Assembly (NCBI GenBank): GCA_020086605.1 | Contig: JACBWW010000038.1 | Span: 5,726,782 to 5,790,781, forward strand | Direction: 5' to 3' | Origin: Lanius collurio | Taxonomy: Eukaryota > Chordata > Aves > Passeriformes > Laniidae | Length of the DNA: 64,000 bases | In this document: positions 1-13,908 of the stretch, piece after piece | How the letters are laid out: every line of letters starts with the position of its first letter | Numbering within the stretch: position 1 is the stretch's first letter | Program-made: the position numbers and the translations under genes | The notes under the pieces: model-generated | The model's input: only the letters and a program-made list of their open reading frames with translations | Told to the model about the DNA's origin: nothing | Databases searched by the model: none

Positions 1-1714
1 GCTGTTTCCACAAAGCCTCAGCCAGAATCTCAGCATATAGGAAGAAATGCCCTGCAAGTTGTTGAAGGTAGTGGGAACTGAAGTTATTTTGCACAATACT
101 AAACCAAGGGAGAAAAGTGCACAACATATATCTCAAAGCTGCATGAAAGGGAAGTGTAGATTTAAATAAGAGACCATATCATGGTTCAAAGTTTGGTCTT
201 TTGGTCTAAACAAGCTGTAACTCAGATTTTAGCAATATCAATTTCCTAAGTTTCTGAGGGAAAACAGCAAAATGAGAAAGAAAGATGCTGTGTTTGCTGT
301 TTCCTGGTCAAAGTGCCTAGACAGCACCAGAGATGGGGAAGTGAAACTGCTTGGGATAGATGGATCACACATTAAAAATATTGCAGAATGTGGTTGAAAT
401 GCCTCAGATCACAGTCTTCCATTTAGACTTCCATTTGCTGCATGGTGTACCTGGGTCTATTTGCAGACACAAACACAGGCTGGCACCAAGTTGTGATCAG
501 GCTTTTTTTGGAATTTGTGACCTTCAGCTCCAGAAAGGTAAGAAGAGCAGCTCCCCTAGCTTGCCTGTACAGAGGGAGCCAATGAACACCAAGTAGTTTG
601 GGATGCCTTCCTGCAGAGTGCAGGGCTCTGCATACACGTGATACAATTACAGTGCAACTTCTTACACCATCACTCATAAACCATCATCAACCAAGGCAGA
701 CCTCCAACATCAGGAAAGCCCGTATGTCATGGAAATCAGCAACACAGCTTTGGCAAAACAACACAGTGTAGAACATCAGCAACTTTCTAAGAAATCCAGT
801 AGAGCAAGTTTCACTTTGATTTATAAATCATTGCAATTGGATGGAACACCACCAAGGTGCATGTGTGAGTGTATCTATAACTATATTCCTGTAATCTTCT
901 GGAGCATTACAGAAGGAACTTTGCCCTGCATAATCTCCTGGTCTTAAAAGCCTTTTCAGTATAAGACATAATAAGCTTAGAAGACTGAAATAGTCAATAC
1001 TATTTATTTATGGTTTTTTCCTACACTGAAACAATTAATGACGGTTTGCAAAACCTTTGTGGTTGTATTGTTACGGACAAGAAGACCTGCTAGTGCTGAT
1101 GCAGCAGTGCAGCTTGTGGGAGGGGAGGTATGTATCCATAATCCACACTTCCTTGGTGGTAGGGAATATACTATGGGGATAACTAAAATTGTAACTGTGC
1201 ATGATGCTAAATGATACTCAATTAGGTGCTATTGCAGCATGCCAGTACAAAGAGTAGTAGATTTATGTGATGTGCATTGCTTTTTATAATTTATAGGTCT
1301 TTCCACATGGAAGTAAGGCAGTGGTAACCACATAGCCTTTCTCCTCATACAGGGGGAATAGAGGTTGTGCTGCCTTTGCACCCAGATTTTCAGGACTCCT
1401 CCTTCTGTCCCACTTAACTTCCCTGTACCCTGAGGTTTACTGTGGCATATAGAGCCTAGGAGGCAAATTGATGTAAGAAGATATGGAGATGACTTCTGAA
1501 GAGGCTGTGCAGAGCTGAAGGAGCTCCAGGCCAACTTTGTGCCACAGCTTTCACTGGAAGGTGAAATGTCTGTCTCAGGATGAATTGACCAAACCCAAAG
1601 AGAACAGGAAGCAAAGGCAGACAGTCCCTTATATGACCTTTGACTCTCACTGAGGCCATGTCATCCTAATGGTACCATGAGCCTTAACAATGCCATAAAA
1701 ACTTTTGGTTTAGT
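1..1714. other. Intergenic, nothing recognised
   Basis: AT-rich unique sequence. Short open frames on both strands lack domains, splice context and codon bias. No repeat end or RNA gene was seen. Confidence 0.6.
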
Positions 1715-1893
1715 ATCAGACACTGGCACAGCTTGCCCAAGGAAGTCATGGATGTCCCATCTCTGGAAGTATTCTAGGCCTGGTTGAGTGGGGCTCTGAT
1801 CAGCCAGGTGGAGTGGGAGGTGTGGTGGAGGGATTGGAACCAGATGACCTTTAAGGTCCCTTCCAGTTCATACCATTCTGTGATTTTACAATT
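1715..1893 (+). mobile_element. CR1 LINE 3' end fragment
   Basis: The stretch has the order typical of avian CR1 3' ends: CTTGCCCAAGGAAGTCATGG, then CATCTCTGGAAGTATTC, then GACCTTTAAGGTCCCTTCCA, and the terminal ATTCTGTG octamer at 1875-1882. It is 5'-truncated, as most copies are. Confidence 0.88.
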
Positions 1894-4800
1894 GTCTCCA
1901 TAGAAGAAAATTAACACTTTGTCAGACACAGTTTCACCCACAGAAGGCTTAAGAATTAATACCCTTATTCCTAGCACTTGTTTGGGCTTTGGAGTGCACA
2001 CTTGCAGTGCATTCATGCACAATGCAAACCTCGGGTGGTGGGGGGTTTCACGAGTGAAGACTCAAATCTGGGGACAATGCCAGAGGAGAAACATCTTTTT
2101 GAAGAAGCAGACAGCTCCAGAAAGCAGCAAATCTCTTCTCTGAGCTTTGAAGTGGGTAAAATATACCAGAAACGTGAATATGCTGGGGCCAAGATTGCAC
2201 CTGACTTGAACAGGGATAAAGCACAAAGTGATGTATCCACAAAATGGATGCATTTATCCCTGGGAAGATGGATTTTCTCTTTTTTTTTCTCATTCAAGTC
2301 ATCAGTTCTTTTAGGTGAAAGAGATCAACGCTGGGCCATTTGGAATTGACTCATAAATAGCAAAAATCCAACATAATACAGGTTTTCCGGTGATAATCAC
2401 ATCATTAATGAATAAGCACTTCTATACCATTTTGGAGAACTGCCACCATTAGGAAGTCTGTTTTCTTCAGAAGGAAGACTATTCACTGGGAAAGGAAAGG
2501 TCAAAGGCAATTATTCTGCCTAAATGATCATGACTGTTTCTTTTGACAAGCACTACAACAATTTCTGGCATGGTCCTTGAACCAAATGAAAACCTAGCTG
2601 GAATATCTTATTACTGAATGTTTGGAGTATAATTTTCTATCCTGAATTTTTATTTTAGATCACTATAGGAACTGAAAAAAATAATGCTGTCTTGTTTCTT
2701 CCTGAAATGTACTAGCTAGGATCTCAGGGCTTCCCAGGGCCTTCCTTCTCCTAGTACCACCTGGAGAAAACTTTGGAAGTTTATTTACTGAAAGGGAGAG
2801 AGTAATTTTCAGGCCCTTTTACCACAGAAATTTCTGCTTAGTACAACCCTGCAAAGTAATTAGCAAGTATTCCCGATGGGAGATCATTTGAGACTATCTT
2901 ATGCCATCTGTACTGCAGACCTCATTAGCAGCAATACACCTAGAAGTCTCATTAATTATGTGTATTTAAAACACACAATTGAAGAAGCAGTGAACCCTTT
3001 TAAAGCCCTACCTGACATTTCTCTGCTAGTAACAACACCCTCTTCTCACTTTAAAAATTGTGCGTCATAAATTGCATAAGCTTTCTACGAGCTTTTTAGT
3101 AAGTTCTCTCCATGTAAATTCACTGAAACACGACTCATGTTCCCTTTTAACACGGGGAACAGGAGCACATCAATCTATTGCCTACATCCAAATGAACTTG
3201 CAACATGGCTGCATTTATGCTGAGGAGCCTTGGGCCTGCCTGAGCATCTCTGTGCTCCTGAGTGTCCCCAAGAAAAAAGAGTGTAGGAGAGCACAGAGAA
3301 ATGGGCCCTTGACTCTTCTGTGCCCAAGAGCAAGTGATGGCAACGATAAACAAAGAAGCAATGCTGTTGCAAAGAAAATCTCAGCTGAAAGTACTATAAT
3401 AATAACAATAACAACAGGTTTTTACTGTCAAATAACCTGAGATTCTGCAGAGTGATCACAAAACTGTGTCAGCTACAGTTTTCATCTCCCAAAGTTTTTC
3501 CATTTCTCCCATCAGCTGTTTGTCGATGAATGCTTTGCTACAAGAAGCCAAGGGAGGAAGGCAAGCTCCAGTGACTTATATATTAGATGAAATCCAGAGC
3601 AGTCGTGTGCAACAGTGCGTCTCACAAGACATCTTCTTTGGGGCATGATAAACTTTTTGACTCCTATTTCTTGAGTAGAAGTGGGAAGATGCAGGACAGA
3701 TTATGCTGTAGGAAGAGTTGCAAAGCAACCAACTACTTTGCAATTTGCTTCCCACCCTCTTCCTTCTGCTCAGCATCCCCAATCCCTGTGAAAGTGTACC
3801 TAACCACAATAGTAATGACGAAACCAACAATAAATAGCAACTCCTTCACACACAACCCTGTGAAATTATATAAAGCAAGCCAAAGCTTGAGAGAACAGAA
3901 AAAAAATGAGGCCAGAATAAAAGGCAGATGGGAATGCAGTTAATGGAGAGGAATATGTTTCTGATATGGAAAGCCTTACCCTTGATCAAAAATATCTGCA
4001 CTTTCAATAGAAACCAGAGTTAGGGTGTAAATCCTGAGGCAATGTGTCACAAGCAAAATGTATTTTGCTTAGGTAGTTCCCAAGGGTTATTTACCTTGAA
4101 TGATCAGCGCTGACCACTGATCACTCTCTGCAGTTACTCCTGCACTTCTAACATGATTGCCTGAAAGAAATACTTGTAATAACATACCTGAATTTTATTT
4201 TCCATAAGGAAACAATAAATCATGTCATAGGTTTTTGAACTGATATGCATAGGAAAGGAATTACTTTTCTGGGACAGGATTATTTTCTATCTCTTTCCTG
4301 CATGTGCAAGTCTGTCCGGTTTCATTAATAAGTGTGGAGCTGAAAAACAGTGTTTGTTGCCTTATCTTGTACTTCTGTGATGTTCCAGAGGCATGCCAGC
4401 ATGTGGACATTTGATTGCCTCAACTTCCACTCTTATCCAAAAAGGTCTCAGATTCCTTGGTTGTGGAGAAAAGTTTGGAAAGATGACTGCTAAGTCCCAT
4501 ATGGATCTATAATTTATCCTTCAATTGGCCTTACAGTTTTGAAGTACTTTAAGTTAGCAAAGTTATTTTCCCACACATTTCTTTGCCTCCTTTTTTCATA
4601 ATTAGGGTGGGAGGGAAGAAAGTGAGGAAGGCAGAGAGTGAAATTTCATTTCACTTCTGTGTGAGAGCCATGCTAGGGGAAAGGTTAGTAATGGAGACTC
4701 CTTCCTCTTCATTGCCTTCTCACACACACGAAGGCCAGGCTTTGGCACCTAAAGAAGAATCAGTCATGGTAACAATTTACTGAAAAACATGATTAAATTA

Positions 4801-7800
4801 GATCCTTAAATCTGACAGTCCCTGGAGCTTGAAATCATTAAAAATATATTTTATTTCATGCAATAGCATGCACTAGATTTCTCTCCCTCCCTCAAAAATA
4901 CAAAAATAATAGGAGGCAGCTTCCCGTCAGCCAGAGCAAAAGATGCTTTATATCTTTGGACCTCAGTTCCAGGCACCAGCCCATTCCAGATTCTACTAGC
5001 TTTTTGGCCCATGGTACACAGTCTCTTTATTGCTTGAGTTAATCTACTGGCTGGATTAAACCCTTGTTTTTAAATCTGGGAGCAAAATGAACAAAGAGAA
5101 ATCCAAGGAGAAACTGAGCAAAACATGACATGGAGGTGAAATCTTGTTTTCCACATATAGGGCCAAATGTGAAGTCAGTGGAGTAGCTTTGAACATACAG
5201 TGGTGGGGCTGCAGGCAGAATTTGGCCCTTGAAGCTGTGGATTACTTGGTTTGGAAGAGAATTCTGGTCGCTCTGTTGCAGCTTGGCTCTGACAAAATAT
5301 GACTTCTGGACATCGTCCCAACAAGATGGGAATTATTTCAAACAATAATCATTTTGTTTGCATAGCTTAGGATTTCACTCAGTTATAAATACATCTTTTA
5401 AATTAAATTTCCCTTGGAAAACAATGATTAAAGGAACAAATTATTCCTTAAACTTGGGATATTCTTGGTGAAATCTAGAACTTAGGGTGGGGTCCACTGA
5501 GCCCAAACCACCACTTAGTTTTTGCCATGACCACAACAATAGGATGTTCAATCTCAAGCAGAGAACAAGTTTGGCCTCACGGTTTCCTTTGCCTTTCCTG
5601 TAATAAGGCGAAAAATTCACAGGCAGCAAAGGCACAAAGCTTGTTTTTCTCTCTCTTCCCGCTCAGCGAGGACAGACAAACCGTGGCTTTCAAAACACTT
5701 CATCTGTGGACCACACACAGCCTGAGGTTAACACTGTTACTGTTCCTTTGTCAGGCCTTCCTTGTCTGCTCTGCCAAATGAATTGCTTGTTCCTTTATTA
5801 AATAGGATTCTTTTCCAGTAGCTATCTCCCTTAACCTCAGAATTATCTCCTTCCCTAGTGCAGAAAGATCAGCTGTGAATCTTGTCCCTTAGCGAAATGC
5901 CAGAGACTCAGATTTCACCAGGGGATATTATGGAGTATTACCTGAACCTCTTACAGAAAAGGCAAACAAAAAAAAAGAGCAAACCCCCATATTTTTCCTC
6001 TCTTTGAGGCTGGAGAGTAAGTGTATGGTACTCAGGTTGAACTCTGGTTCCCCCAACCTCTTTAACTGACCCTTCAGAAAGTAAAGCCCGACTTTAAAAA
6101 AAAAGATATTTAATTTTCTCTTAGATTAATACCTATCCATGAGATATAAGAACTTTCTAGAAAGCCTTTCTGTTTTCTGGGATTTTTCAAGGGATGAACA
6201 GGATGGTTACCTATAAGAAAGATTTCTGACTGTGTGTGCAAAGTAGCTTAATGTATCTTTGGTCATTGTCAGCATTCCAAAGACTTCAGAAGATTCCTTA
6301 AAATATCTACAAGTCTGTCATTATCTTCCCTTGTTCAATTTTCAGTTCACTGCTCCTGTGTTCATATTGCCTCTCCTTGTTTTCCCAGGACTATGAGAAG
6401 AAGTCCTGGGGTCCAACTTTCACTTCTTATTCTCCGTACTGTAAATTTTCTTCTGCTGCAGTCCTTTTTTTAGCCTTCCTTTTGTCTTCCTCTTTTCTGT
6501 CACCAGTTTTGTTTTCCTCACTGCTTATTAACTCCTCACTTAGTAGCTGTGCCCAGAAGGACTTGGCTAATAAATGTACAGTCATGATCTAATCAGATCA
6601 AGACCTGATTTCTTCCTTTTGTTGACTAGCAGGTGACAGTTACATATTTTCTTTCAGGCTCACACAAGGATGTGGAAAAGATTTGCTTCTTTCATCTGAG
6701 GTTTGTGTTATATGAAAAAGATAATACTCTATTTTTGAAAATGTTTGCCGTGTGAAAGTATGGTGTATTCCCAAGAAAAGTTATTTTTGCTGTGTTTTAA
6801 TACCCCAGAAAGAACAACCAACATGCCAAATTAGGTTGGAAATGCTTAGATCAAAGCCAAACCAAGTGGATTACTCTGTTTATTCTGGTTAATGATACTG
6901 TGCTCTGAAACCTACTCTGTTCTGGGAAGAGGGGACGCAAGGGCAGCTGTGGAGTGAACCTGCTGGTTCTACCACCACAGGAAGGGCCACACCCCAGTCC
7001 ACCCTCTTCTTACTCCTCCACCACCTACTGCACTGGCTGTTCCTTGTGGAACATGAGCATTTCTCAGCCATGATGGTTTGGGGGGCAGAGGGAGAGGCTC
7101 AGCCCCTTGCTACATGGGATGGAGATGGGCAATTCAGTACCTCTGCCCTTGCATCAGAGCAAACACTCCCAGATTGAGCCACGAGGGAATGGCAAGGGAG
7201 GTTCACATCTCTGCTTCTGCACTGAAGAAAGCAGAAACACACAGGGCCCACAGAGACACAAGAATGTTTCTTGGCATGCCTTAAACTGGGGTCACTCAGC
7301 ACCTTATACAAGAAACCCATGGATATAGCCAGAGGAAGATTTTTGATAAATGAGTTATAGTCAGTATTTCAAACACATATGATTCAAAGGATACAATACT
7401 CCAGATAAGATCTGTGTTTAAATAGCAAACCTCAGCATAAAGCATATGCAAAGAAAGCTGTTAAAAATGGCATCTGTGTTATGGATGGGTATCTGGCAAC
7501 ACACTATTTTTAAGTCAGTTTTCCAGAGAGAAAATTAACAGTGAAATGTGAGTCTGTACTGTCAAAATTTCCCAAGTGTTCAAACCAACTGGCTGTCACA
7601 CTGAGGGGATGACATTTCCTCAAGTAGCATTCAGCAGAAGAGTACCTAAAGGAATTGCCCCTTCTCCCCACTGTGGAAGTGCACACTGCTGACAGAAAGA
7701 GGTCTTACACAGTGGGATACACAAACTGCTTTTTCTCCACACTGAGACAAAACAAATCAAAGCAAATTTCTAAGAACAAAATAATCTACGTGTGTTACTG

Positions 7801-8742
7801 GGTGATGAGACTTTCCCCCTGCAAGACAAATGCATGACAAATTGTACTGGGGAAGACATGCTGTCAGGCTACAGTCTGTGCTATGACAGCGCTGAACCAA
7901 ACACATGGGGAAGGAAATTTTGGGGACATCTGCACCAAAATATGGACTGTTCTGAACTTCTGCAAGCAAATAATTCATGCCAGAGTATTCAATATGAAGT
8001 TTCTGTGTGAAGGAAGCTTATATTTATAGATGTTCTATGTATAGACGCACAGATGTAGAGCAGAAGAGTTGTACAGAATAGCGGGAGTTTCTCCTTCTCA
8101 ATTAGTTGATTTGCAGAGGACTATCACAAGAACAACAGGGCAAGGATGAGAGCTTGTTTTTATCTCGCTTATCTGGAAAACACAATATATTTTTGCTGAG
8201 AACCTGGCTGTTGTTAAAATCCTATTGGAGAGTTGGAGATACTGCAGAGATGTCTCTTTGATGGCCTCAGCAGAAATATTCACAGTAGAGGAGACCTGTC
8301 ATAGAAAAAGTCTGGATATGGAGGGCAGACACCTGTTCCTTGAAGGAAGAAGGAAGTTGTAAGGCGTTTGAGCTTGCCATTTCCTGATGGAAACTGCACA
8401 CTGTATCACAGGGACAGCTTGGGGCTGCTCAAGTGCCCAACATGAACACAGCCAGACCCAGCCTCAAGACCCTCCAAACAGGATCTTCTCTTCTGAGAAG
8501 GGAGGCCGGTAAAGCATCAGGCAGAGAGAACATACCAGAAAGTTTGCTGTGAATAGTAAACAAAAACAATTGATCTCTCCTGGTCCTGTGCAGCTGTGTA
8601 GGTGTCTGGGGACTGGTGAACCTGCTAGATGAGAGGAGCTGCTGTCCCTGAGGGGATATGAGCAGAGGAATTGTAAACAATTGCATGCATTTTTGAGACT
8701 GTGCAAATAATTTCTGTTAAGCAGAGTGATCTGTACCCAGGA
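1894..8742. other. Intergenic, nothing recognised
   Basis: The stretch has no recognisable gene. Only minor simple repeats such as the AATAATAATAACAATAACAA tract near 3397 were noticed. The open frames at 2000-2350 and 3060-3440 are chance frames without family features. Confidence 0.6.
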
Positions 8743-8785
8743 TGAGGTGAGGTGAGGTGAGGTGAGGTGAGGTGAGGTGAGGTGA
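8743..8785. repeat. (TGAGG)n pentanucleotide microsatellite
   Basis: There are eight perfect TGAGG units (8743-8782) plus a partial one, followed by a short GGGAA run to about 8796. It produces artificial Thr-Ser-Pro-His-Leu repeats in minus-strand translations. Confidence 0.97.
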
Positions 8786-8921
8786 AGGGAAGGGAAGTGC
8801 CATGAAGAACAGAATACCAACTACCATCCCTGAGTATGAGCAAGTGACTGCTATACAACAACACATGTATCACGAAAAAGGGCAGGGAGCAGATTTGTCT
8901 GAAGCAACAAGTCTAAAGCAT

Positions 8922-9006
8922 GGGTTAGGACCCTAACCCTAAACCTTAACCCTAACCTAACCTTAATCTTAACCTTAACCCTAACCCCTAACCCCTAACC
9001 CTAACT
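8922..9006. repeat. Interstitial telomeric repeat block, (CCCTAA)n
   Basis: About twelve units follow one another from 8931 to 9004: CCCTAA, CCCTAAA, CCTTAA, CCCTAA, CCTAA, CCTTAAT, CTTAA, CCTTAA, CCCTAA, CCCCTAA, CCCCTAA, CCCTAA. Just before them GGGTTAGG (8922-8929) is a telomeric unit in the opposite orientation. This is vertebrate telomere sequence with decay, inside otherwise ordinary DNA. Confidence 0.93.
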
Positions 9007-12000
9007 ATAAATTCTTTGTCATAGCAACGCAGGAGGGGACAACCAGTGGAGAAGTGAAAGCAGCTTATTTGATAACGGTTATAATGAGAAATCTTCGTGC
9101 AGCTGACATAGCAGAGTACTACAGAAAGGGCATAAGAGAAATCTGAAGGATATGAAAGGAAAGAAACCCAGGAAAATATATCTGAATGTGAACGTAGAGA
9201 ATACAAGGAATTAGCAGTTATTAGAAAGGAAGGTACTACGTTATCACAGTATTTTATCTCCAGACTCATCTCAGGTTGACATCTAAGCAAGGGTCAAGCC
9301 ATAAAGAGAAGCAAGAAAGTAAGGGCTGTCAAATTTACATCCAGTAGCCTAAATTAATTTTTATGATTTTAGAAACATTTTATTTCTTTCCATCCTTCAG
9401 TAGTCATTTAATCTAACAAAGTTTGCCTGACAATATGTTGGCTTCCATTTACATGGATAGTCTTGTAGGAGAGTCATTCTGAAGTCAGGAAACTGTGGGG
9501 AATCTTGAAATATACAGATCAGTGTAAACAAAGTGAACCTATGTAAGTGTCTATATTCTTAGTGGATAAAAACTCTTGGCAACCTTTAAGCAAAGGGAAT
9601 TGTTCTGGCTGCAAAAATGGATGAGGCCAGCATTTCTTAATTTCTCACTTCTTAAGATATATCTTCTGAAGGACTAAGTATGTCTCTTGCAAGCAGTGGA
9701 ATGCAGCTTAAAACGCAGTGTTGCAATAAGCACCTATCTAGTCCGGGAAAACAGGTTATGTTTTTAGACTTATTAGCAAAAAGTGTATTAATTAACCCAT
9801 TTTTAAATACTGTTTAGCCTCCTGCATGACTAATGACAGGAACAAATTTTAAATATTAGGCTTATGAATAGCTAACATATTTTCTAAATGCTTGACTGTA
9901 GGGGGAGCTGAATTTTCCTTTACAACTGATTAGTACATGTTATAAAAATATGGAGTTTTCAGTCTGAAAGACAAAACACATAAGCCAGGATATAATGAAG
10001 AAATAATTTGGAAAATTCCAGGTTTGTTTGTGTTTCTTCCTCCTCCCTTCCTCTGGCTGATGGTGGTCTGCAATCCTCTGAACCCATATCTCCTGCTGAT
10101 GCAAATGCAGAGGGGATTGACTCCTCCCATCCTGGCAGGGAATCAACCTCAAAGGGCTTCTTCCAGTCTGCACCTTGTAGAACTGGCTTTGTCACTGTCA
10201 AAAGATGAGTTTACTGGAAGGCAAAATCCCAAATTAAATAAAAACTAATGCTTTTGATTAAGAAATCTCGGCATAGCATTTGCAGTGCAGAAGAATAATC
10301 AGTGCATCAAACACATCTGTAAGGTTTGTCCAGGAGGAGACACTGGAATGTGAATGTGGACTAGGCTGGGCCATTGTAAACTTGAAGAATGTAGGTCAGG
10401 CACATTGCAAATCTGTTATCACATCTTTTTTCCAGAAACAAGATGGGAACATTTAATAAAATAGAAGCCAAACAAATCCTTTGGGTCAATGATTGAGATT
10501 ACAAGGCTTTGAATTTGATTCCAAGATCAAAGTCCATCATTTACAGTAAATGATCTTTTATTTATGTAGTGAGCTGTTGATCAGCATTTCACATCCGATG
10601 TCTTTATTAGCAGTTTCTTATTTTCCTTAATCCTCTCCCTTCTGCACTCTATATCACCAGAAGAAACTATTTTCTAAAAAAACTTGATGCTTTGTCTGAG
10701 CGTCACATAAGTTGTAAGCAGAGAAATGGCGGATGATCCTAATCACTGATGCTGTTATGGTGTCTAGGAATGAAGGCTCGCAGGTAGAAACTTGTAATGG
10801 TATTTCCACAGATCATTGCCATATTTCATGAGTTTGGGATTGCCTGAGAAAGGCCCTTCTTGCTATCTGCAGCCAGGCCCACTCCCAGCAGATGTGAAAT
10901 TAAAGTTCATTGTTTCCCAGAGCACAGATGGTCATTCTCTTCCTAGTGATCATCTCTGAAGATGTTAGGCAGATGGGAATGGACCCTTTAGGTATCTTTT
11001 GACAATTGTGTTATAGTTGTGTCATTCTAGCCTTCTTCTTGCTCTTTGGTGGGTATGCCAATGAGGGGGGAAGTTACCCAGACTACAGACCTGTGAGACA
11101 GAGAGACATTTCACTGATCCTCCCATTCATGGCTCTGCTCCTCATGTCTCTCATCCCAACCTTGCCAAGCTTGGACATTCCCTTCAGCATTACGTCTCTC
11201 AGAGTAGAAGCCCTGAGAATGACAAGGCTGGTTCTTGCCCAGCATCTAAGAGAGGTATGAGTGACAATAGCCCCTGAGAGACATCAGTTCTCCAGAACAG
11301 ATTTTTGAGGCCTAAATCACCAAAAATCAAGATGTTTTTGCAGATTCAAGGAACCAGTTTCTTCTCAAGTACCAACCAGTAACACCCAGGTGCTCTGAGC
11401 CAAGACGTTATATATCCCCAAATTTCTGCTGGCTCCAGGACAGCAGGAGTTAGAGGTGTGCAAGCCCAATTCTTCATGTTCCCTATCAAAAGGGACTTGA
11501 CTTTCTTGTTGTGCAGAAATGTATAATGAGGTGTAATTTGAGTTTACTGAAAATTTTGTGTGCTGATAGCTTTTATCCTGTATTTTTCCTTTTCCTCCCA
11601 ATGGTAAACATTGCAGTAATAATTACAGCAGCAGAGTGGATATTAGTCTTGTCTGCAAAGGCTTCAAGTACTGAAAAAATCTACCTGAGACATTAGGAAG
11701 TAAAAGAGGGTGTAGTTTATTTTAAAAGGCAGTTATCCAGTTCCAGGTGGTTGGAGGGCAAGATCAGAGCATTCATTCAGGATGTGGGTGGTCTGGACTG
11801 AGAGCTGAACTCTGTGCAAGGGAGTGGACTGCACAGTGGGAGAAAGAAAGCTTAAATTTCTTACTTTTTTACTTTATTCCTTTAAGTAGAAGTTATTAAT
11901 GGAATATCTGTAAAGCCAAAGTTGCTGGTAGAGCTGGCAATGCATATTTTAAAATTACTGAAGATATTTAAGACAACCTTGGGAGAAAAACACATAGAGG

Positions 12001-13849
12001 ACAATAATTTTGAAATCAGAAGTAACTGTGGGTTAAGCACTCAGCTCTGAAACAATTCTGAATTTTGGAAAATCTAAATCCAAATCTACTGGGCTATGGC
12101 AAGCTATACTTCTTATTAACAAAATCTTAATTTTACATCCCCAGGGGCTTTCCTGTGCTTGTTTCATTTATAGAGCACAAGGGATTATTTAGGAGGGGCA
12201 GGGTTGGCATCTTCCTCTAGTGATGGCATAACAGGACCCCCAAAATAAAGGGGGTTCTGGAAGTGCTACAGTGGTGTAATTTAGCAAAATCAATTTTCTG
12301 GCTAATAAGTATGTGTACCAACCCATTACTCATAGGCAAAATATTCCATAATCTCATTACTGGTTTTACAATCAAAGTTTTTCTACCACATTTTAGTCTG
12401 GTAGGCACTTTTCTGTCAAAGAGAGAAAACACATTTTTTTGCTTTAATTTAAAAAGTAATAATAGTTGTACTTTTGCTCTTCATGGAACATTTATACCTG
12501 AGTTTGTGATGCACCAGAGATGGGAGCAGGTGCATGACTTCTGCAGCACTGCTGGGAAACTGGACCAAAGCCCCTGCCAAGATCACTGAAAAAACACCTA
12601 TTTTTAGTGGCACCAATCCCATGTATGACAGAATAGAGTCTGAGCCATTATACTTTCAAGGTCACTAAAGACAGCAAATAGAGAAAATGAAGAAAAAATT
12701 ATTCTAGTGCAGCTTCATTGGAACAAGGGAATAACAACATTTTATGTGTAATATACCCTTCCAAGGTCAGCTGTAATTAGTCTAAAAGGTTTAACCTACT
12801 GGAAGCAAGTTTAAGGTTGGAATTCTGTTTAGAAAAATAGAAAGCAATGCTACCTAAATTTCTGGAAAAAGAGTACGTTTGAGTATGCTATATTTAGTAT
12901 TGTTTATCTTTTATGAACTATTTCCAAACAAAGTTATAGATGGACCATGGAGGATGTGGTGTCTTCATCCTTGAAGATACCAGCTCCACATAGCCCCTTG
13001 CTCACCTCTCCCCAGGTGGGAAAGGGTGGGGAATGGGAAGGCCAAAAGGGAGAAAACCTGTGTTTTGTGATAAAGACAAATTAACAGGTAAAACAAAAGC
13101 TGTGTGTGTTAAGCAGACAAAAATAAGGAATTCCTTTACCACTTCCCCTGGACAGGCAGGTGTGCAGCCACCCCTGGGAAAGCAGGGCTCCATCACACAT
13201 AATGGTGACTTGGGAAGACAAACACCTTATTCCCAAAGTTCTGCCTTGCTCCTCCTTCCTCCCAGGTTTTACTGTTGAACACATCATGTGTCCCAGATGT
13301 GTCCCCTCCCATCTCCCAGCACCCCACAGCCACTGGTGGGGGAGCATGAAAAACAGAAACCTTCAACACTGTGCATGCTCTGCTCAGCAACAGCTAAAAC
13401 ATAGGGATGTCATCAACACTGTTTTGGGCACAAATCCAAAAGAGAGCACCATGCAAGCTACCACAAAGAAGATTAACTCCAGTGCAACCCGGTATATTGG
13501 TTCTTTTTATGACCATAGCACTTACCTTCCTCCACTCTCTCCTGATGTCATTTTACATTCAGTCAGCAAAATCAGGAGTTTACAGTTATTTCAGCTTTTT
13601 TATTTTATTTAAACTCCAATTCCAGTGAGCTACTTGTGTAATTTTTTAATGTTTTCTTTCAGCGAATTGGATATATCCAGCAACTCTACAGTTGTAAAAA
13701 TTTATGCCAAAAGAAAACCCGTAGCCGACTGGCGTCACCACGTCACAGCTCCAGCAAGAGGAACTCTCAGCTACTGGCTCATTTCCATCCTCCGTTGCAT
13801 CCCTATAAACCAGGAGTCAGTTATCTCAGATTCAAAGGGTGTAAGCAGA

Positions 13850-13908
13850 AACTGAACCTGGGTTTAGGATGGCCCCTTCCAATCTGACCCATCTCATGAT
13901 TCTGTTAC
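13850..13908 (+). mobile_element. Possible CR1 3' terminus remnant
   Basis: A short match to the CR1 end: GGATGGCCCCTTCCAATCTG followed by a diverged CCATCTCATGATTCTGTT. There are only about 50 informative bases, so it could also be chance or another retroelement end. Confidence 0.4.

Noticed and set aside
4101..4123. TGATCAG...CTGATCA inverted repeat
   Set aside because: Seven-base arms around a 9-nt loop are expected by chance in a window of this size.
8464..8820. Minus-strand frames with repeated HLTSP units
   Set aside because: The repeat peptide is a translation of the TGAGG microsatellite.
13160..13612. 150-codon plus-strand frame
   Set aside because: It has no family resemblance, splice context or homologous neighbour. 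The length is possible by chance in 64 kb.
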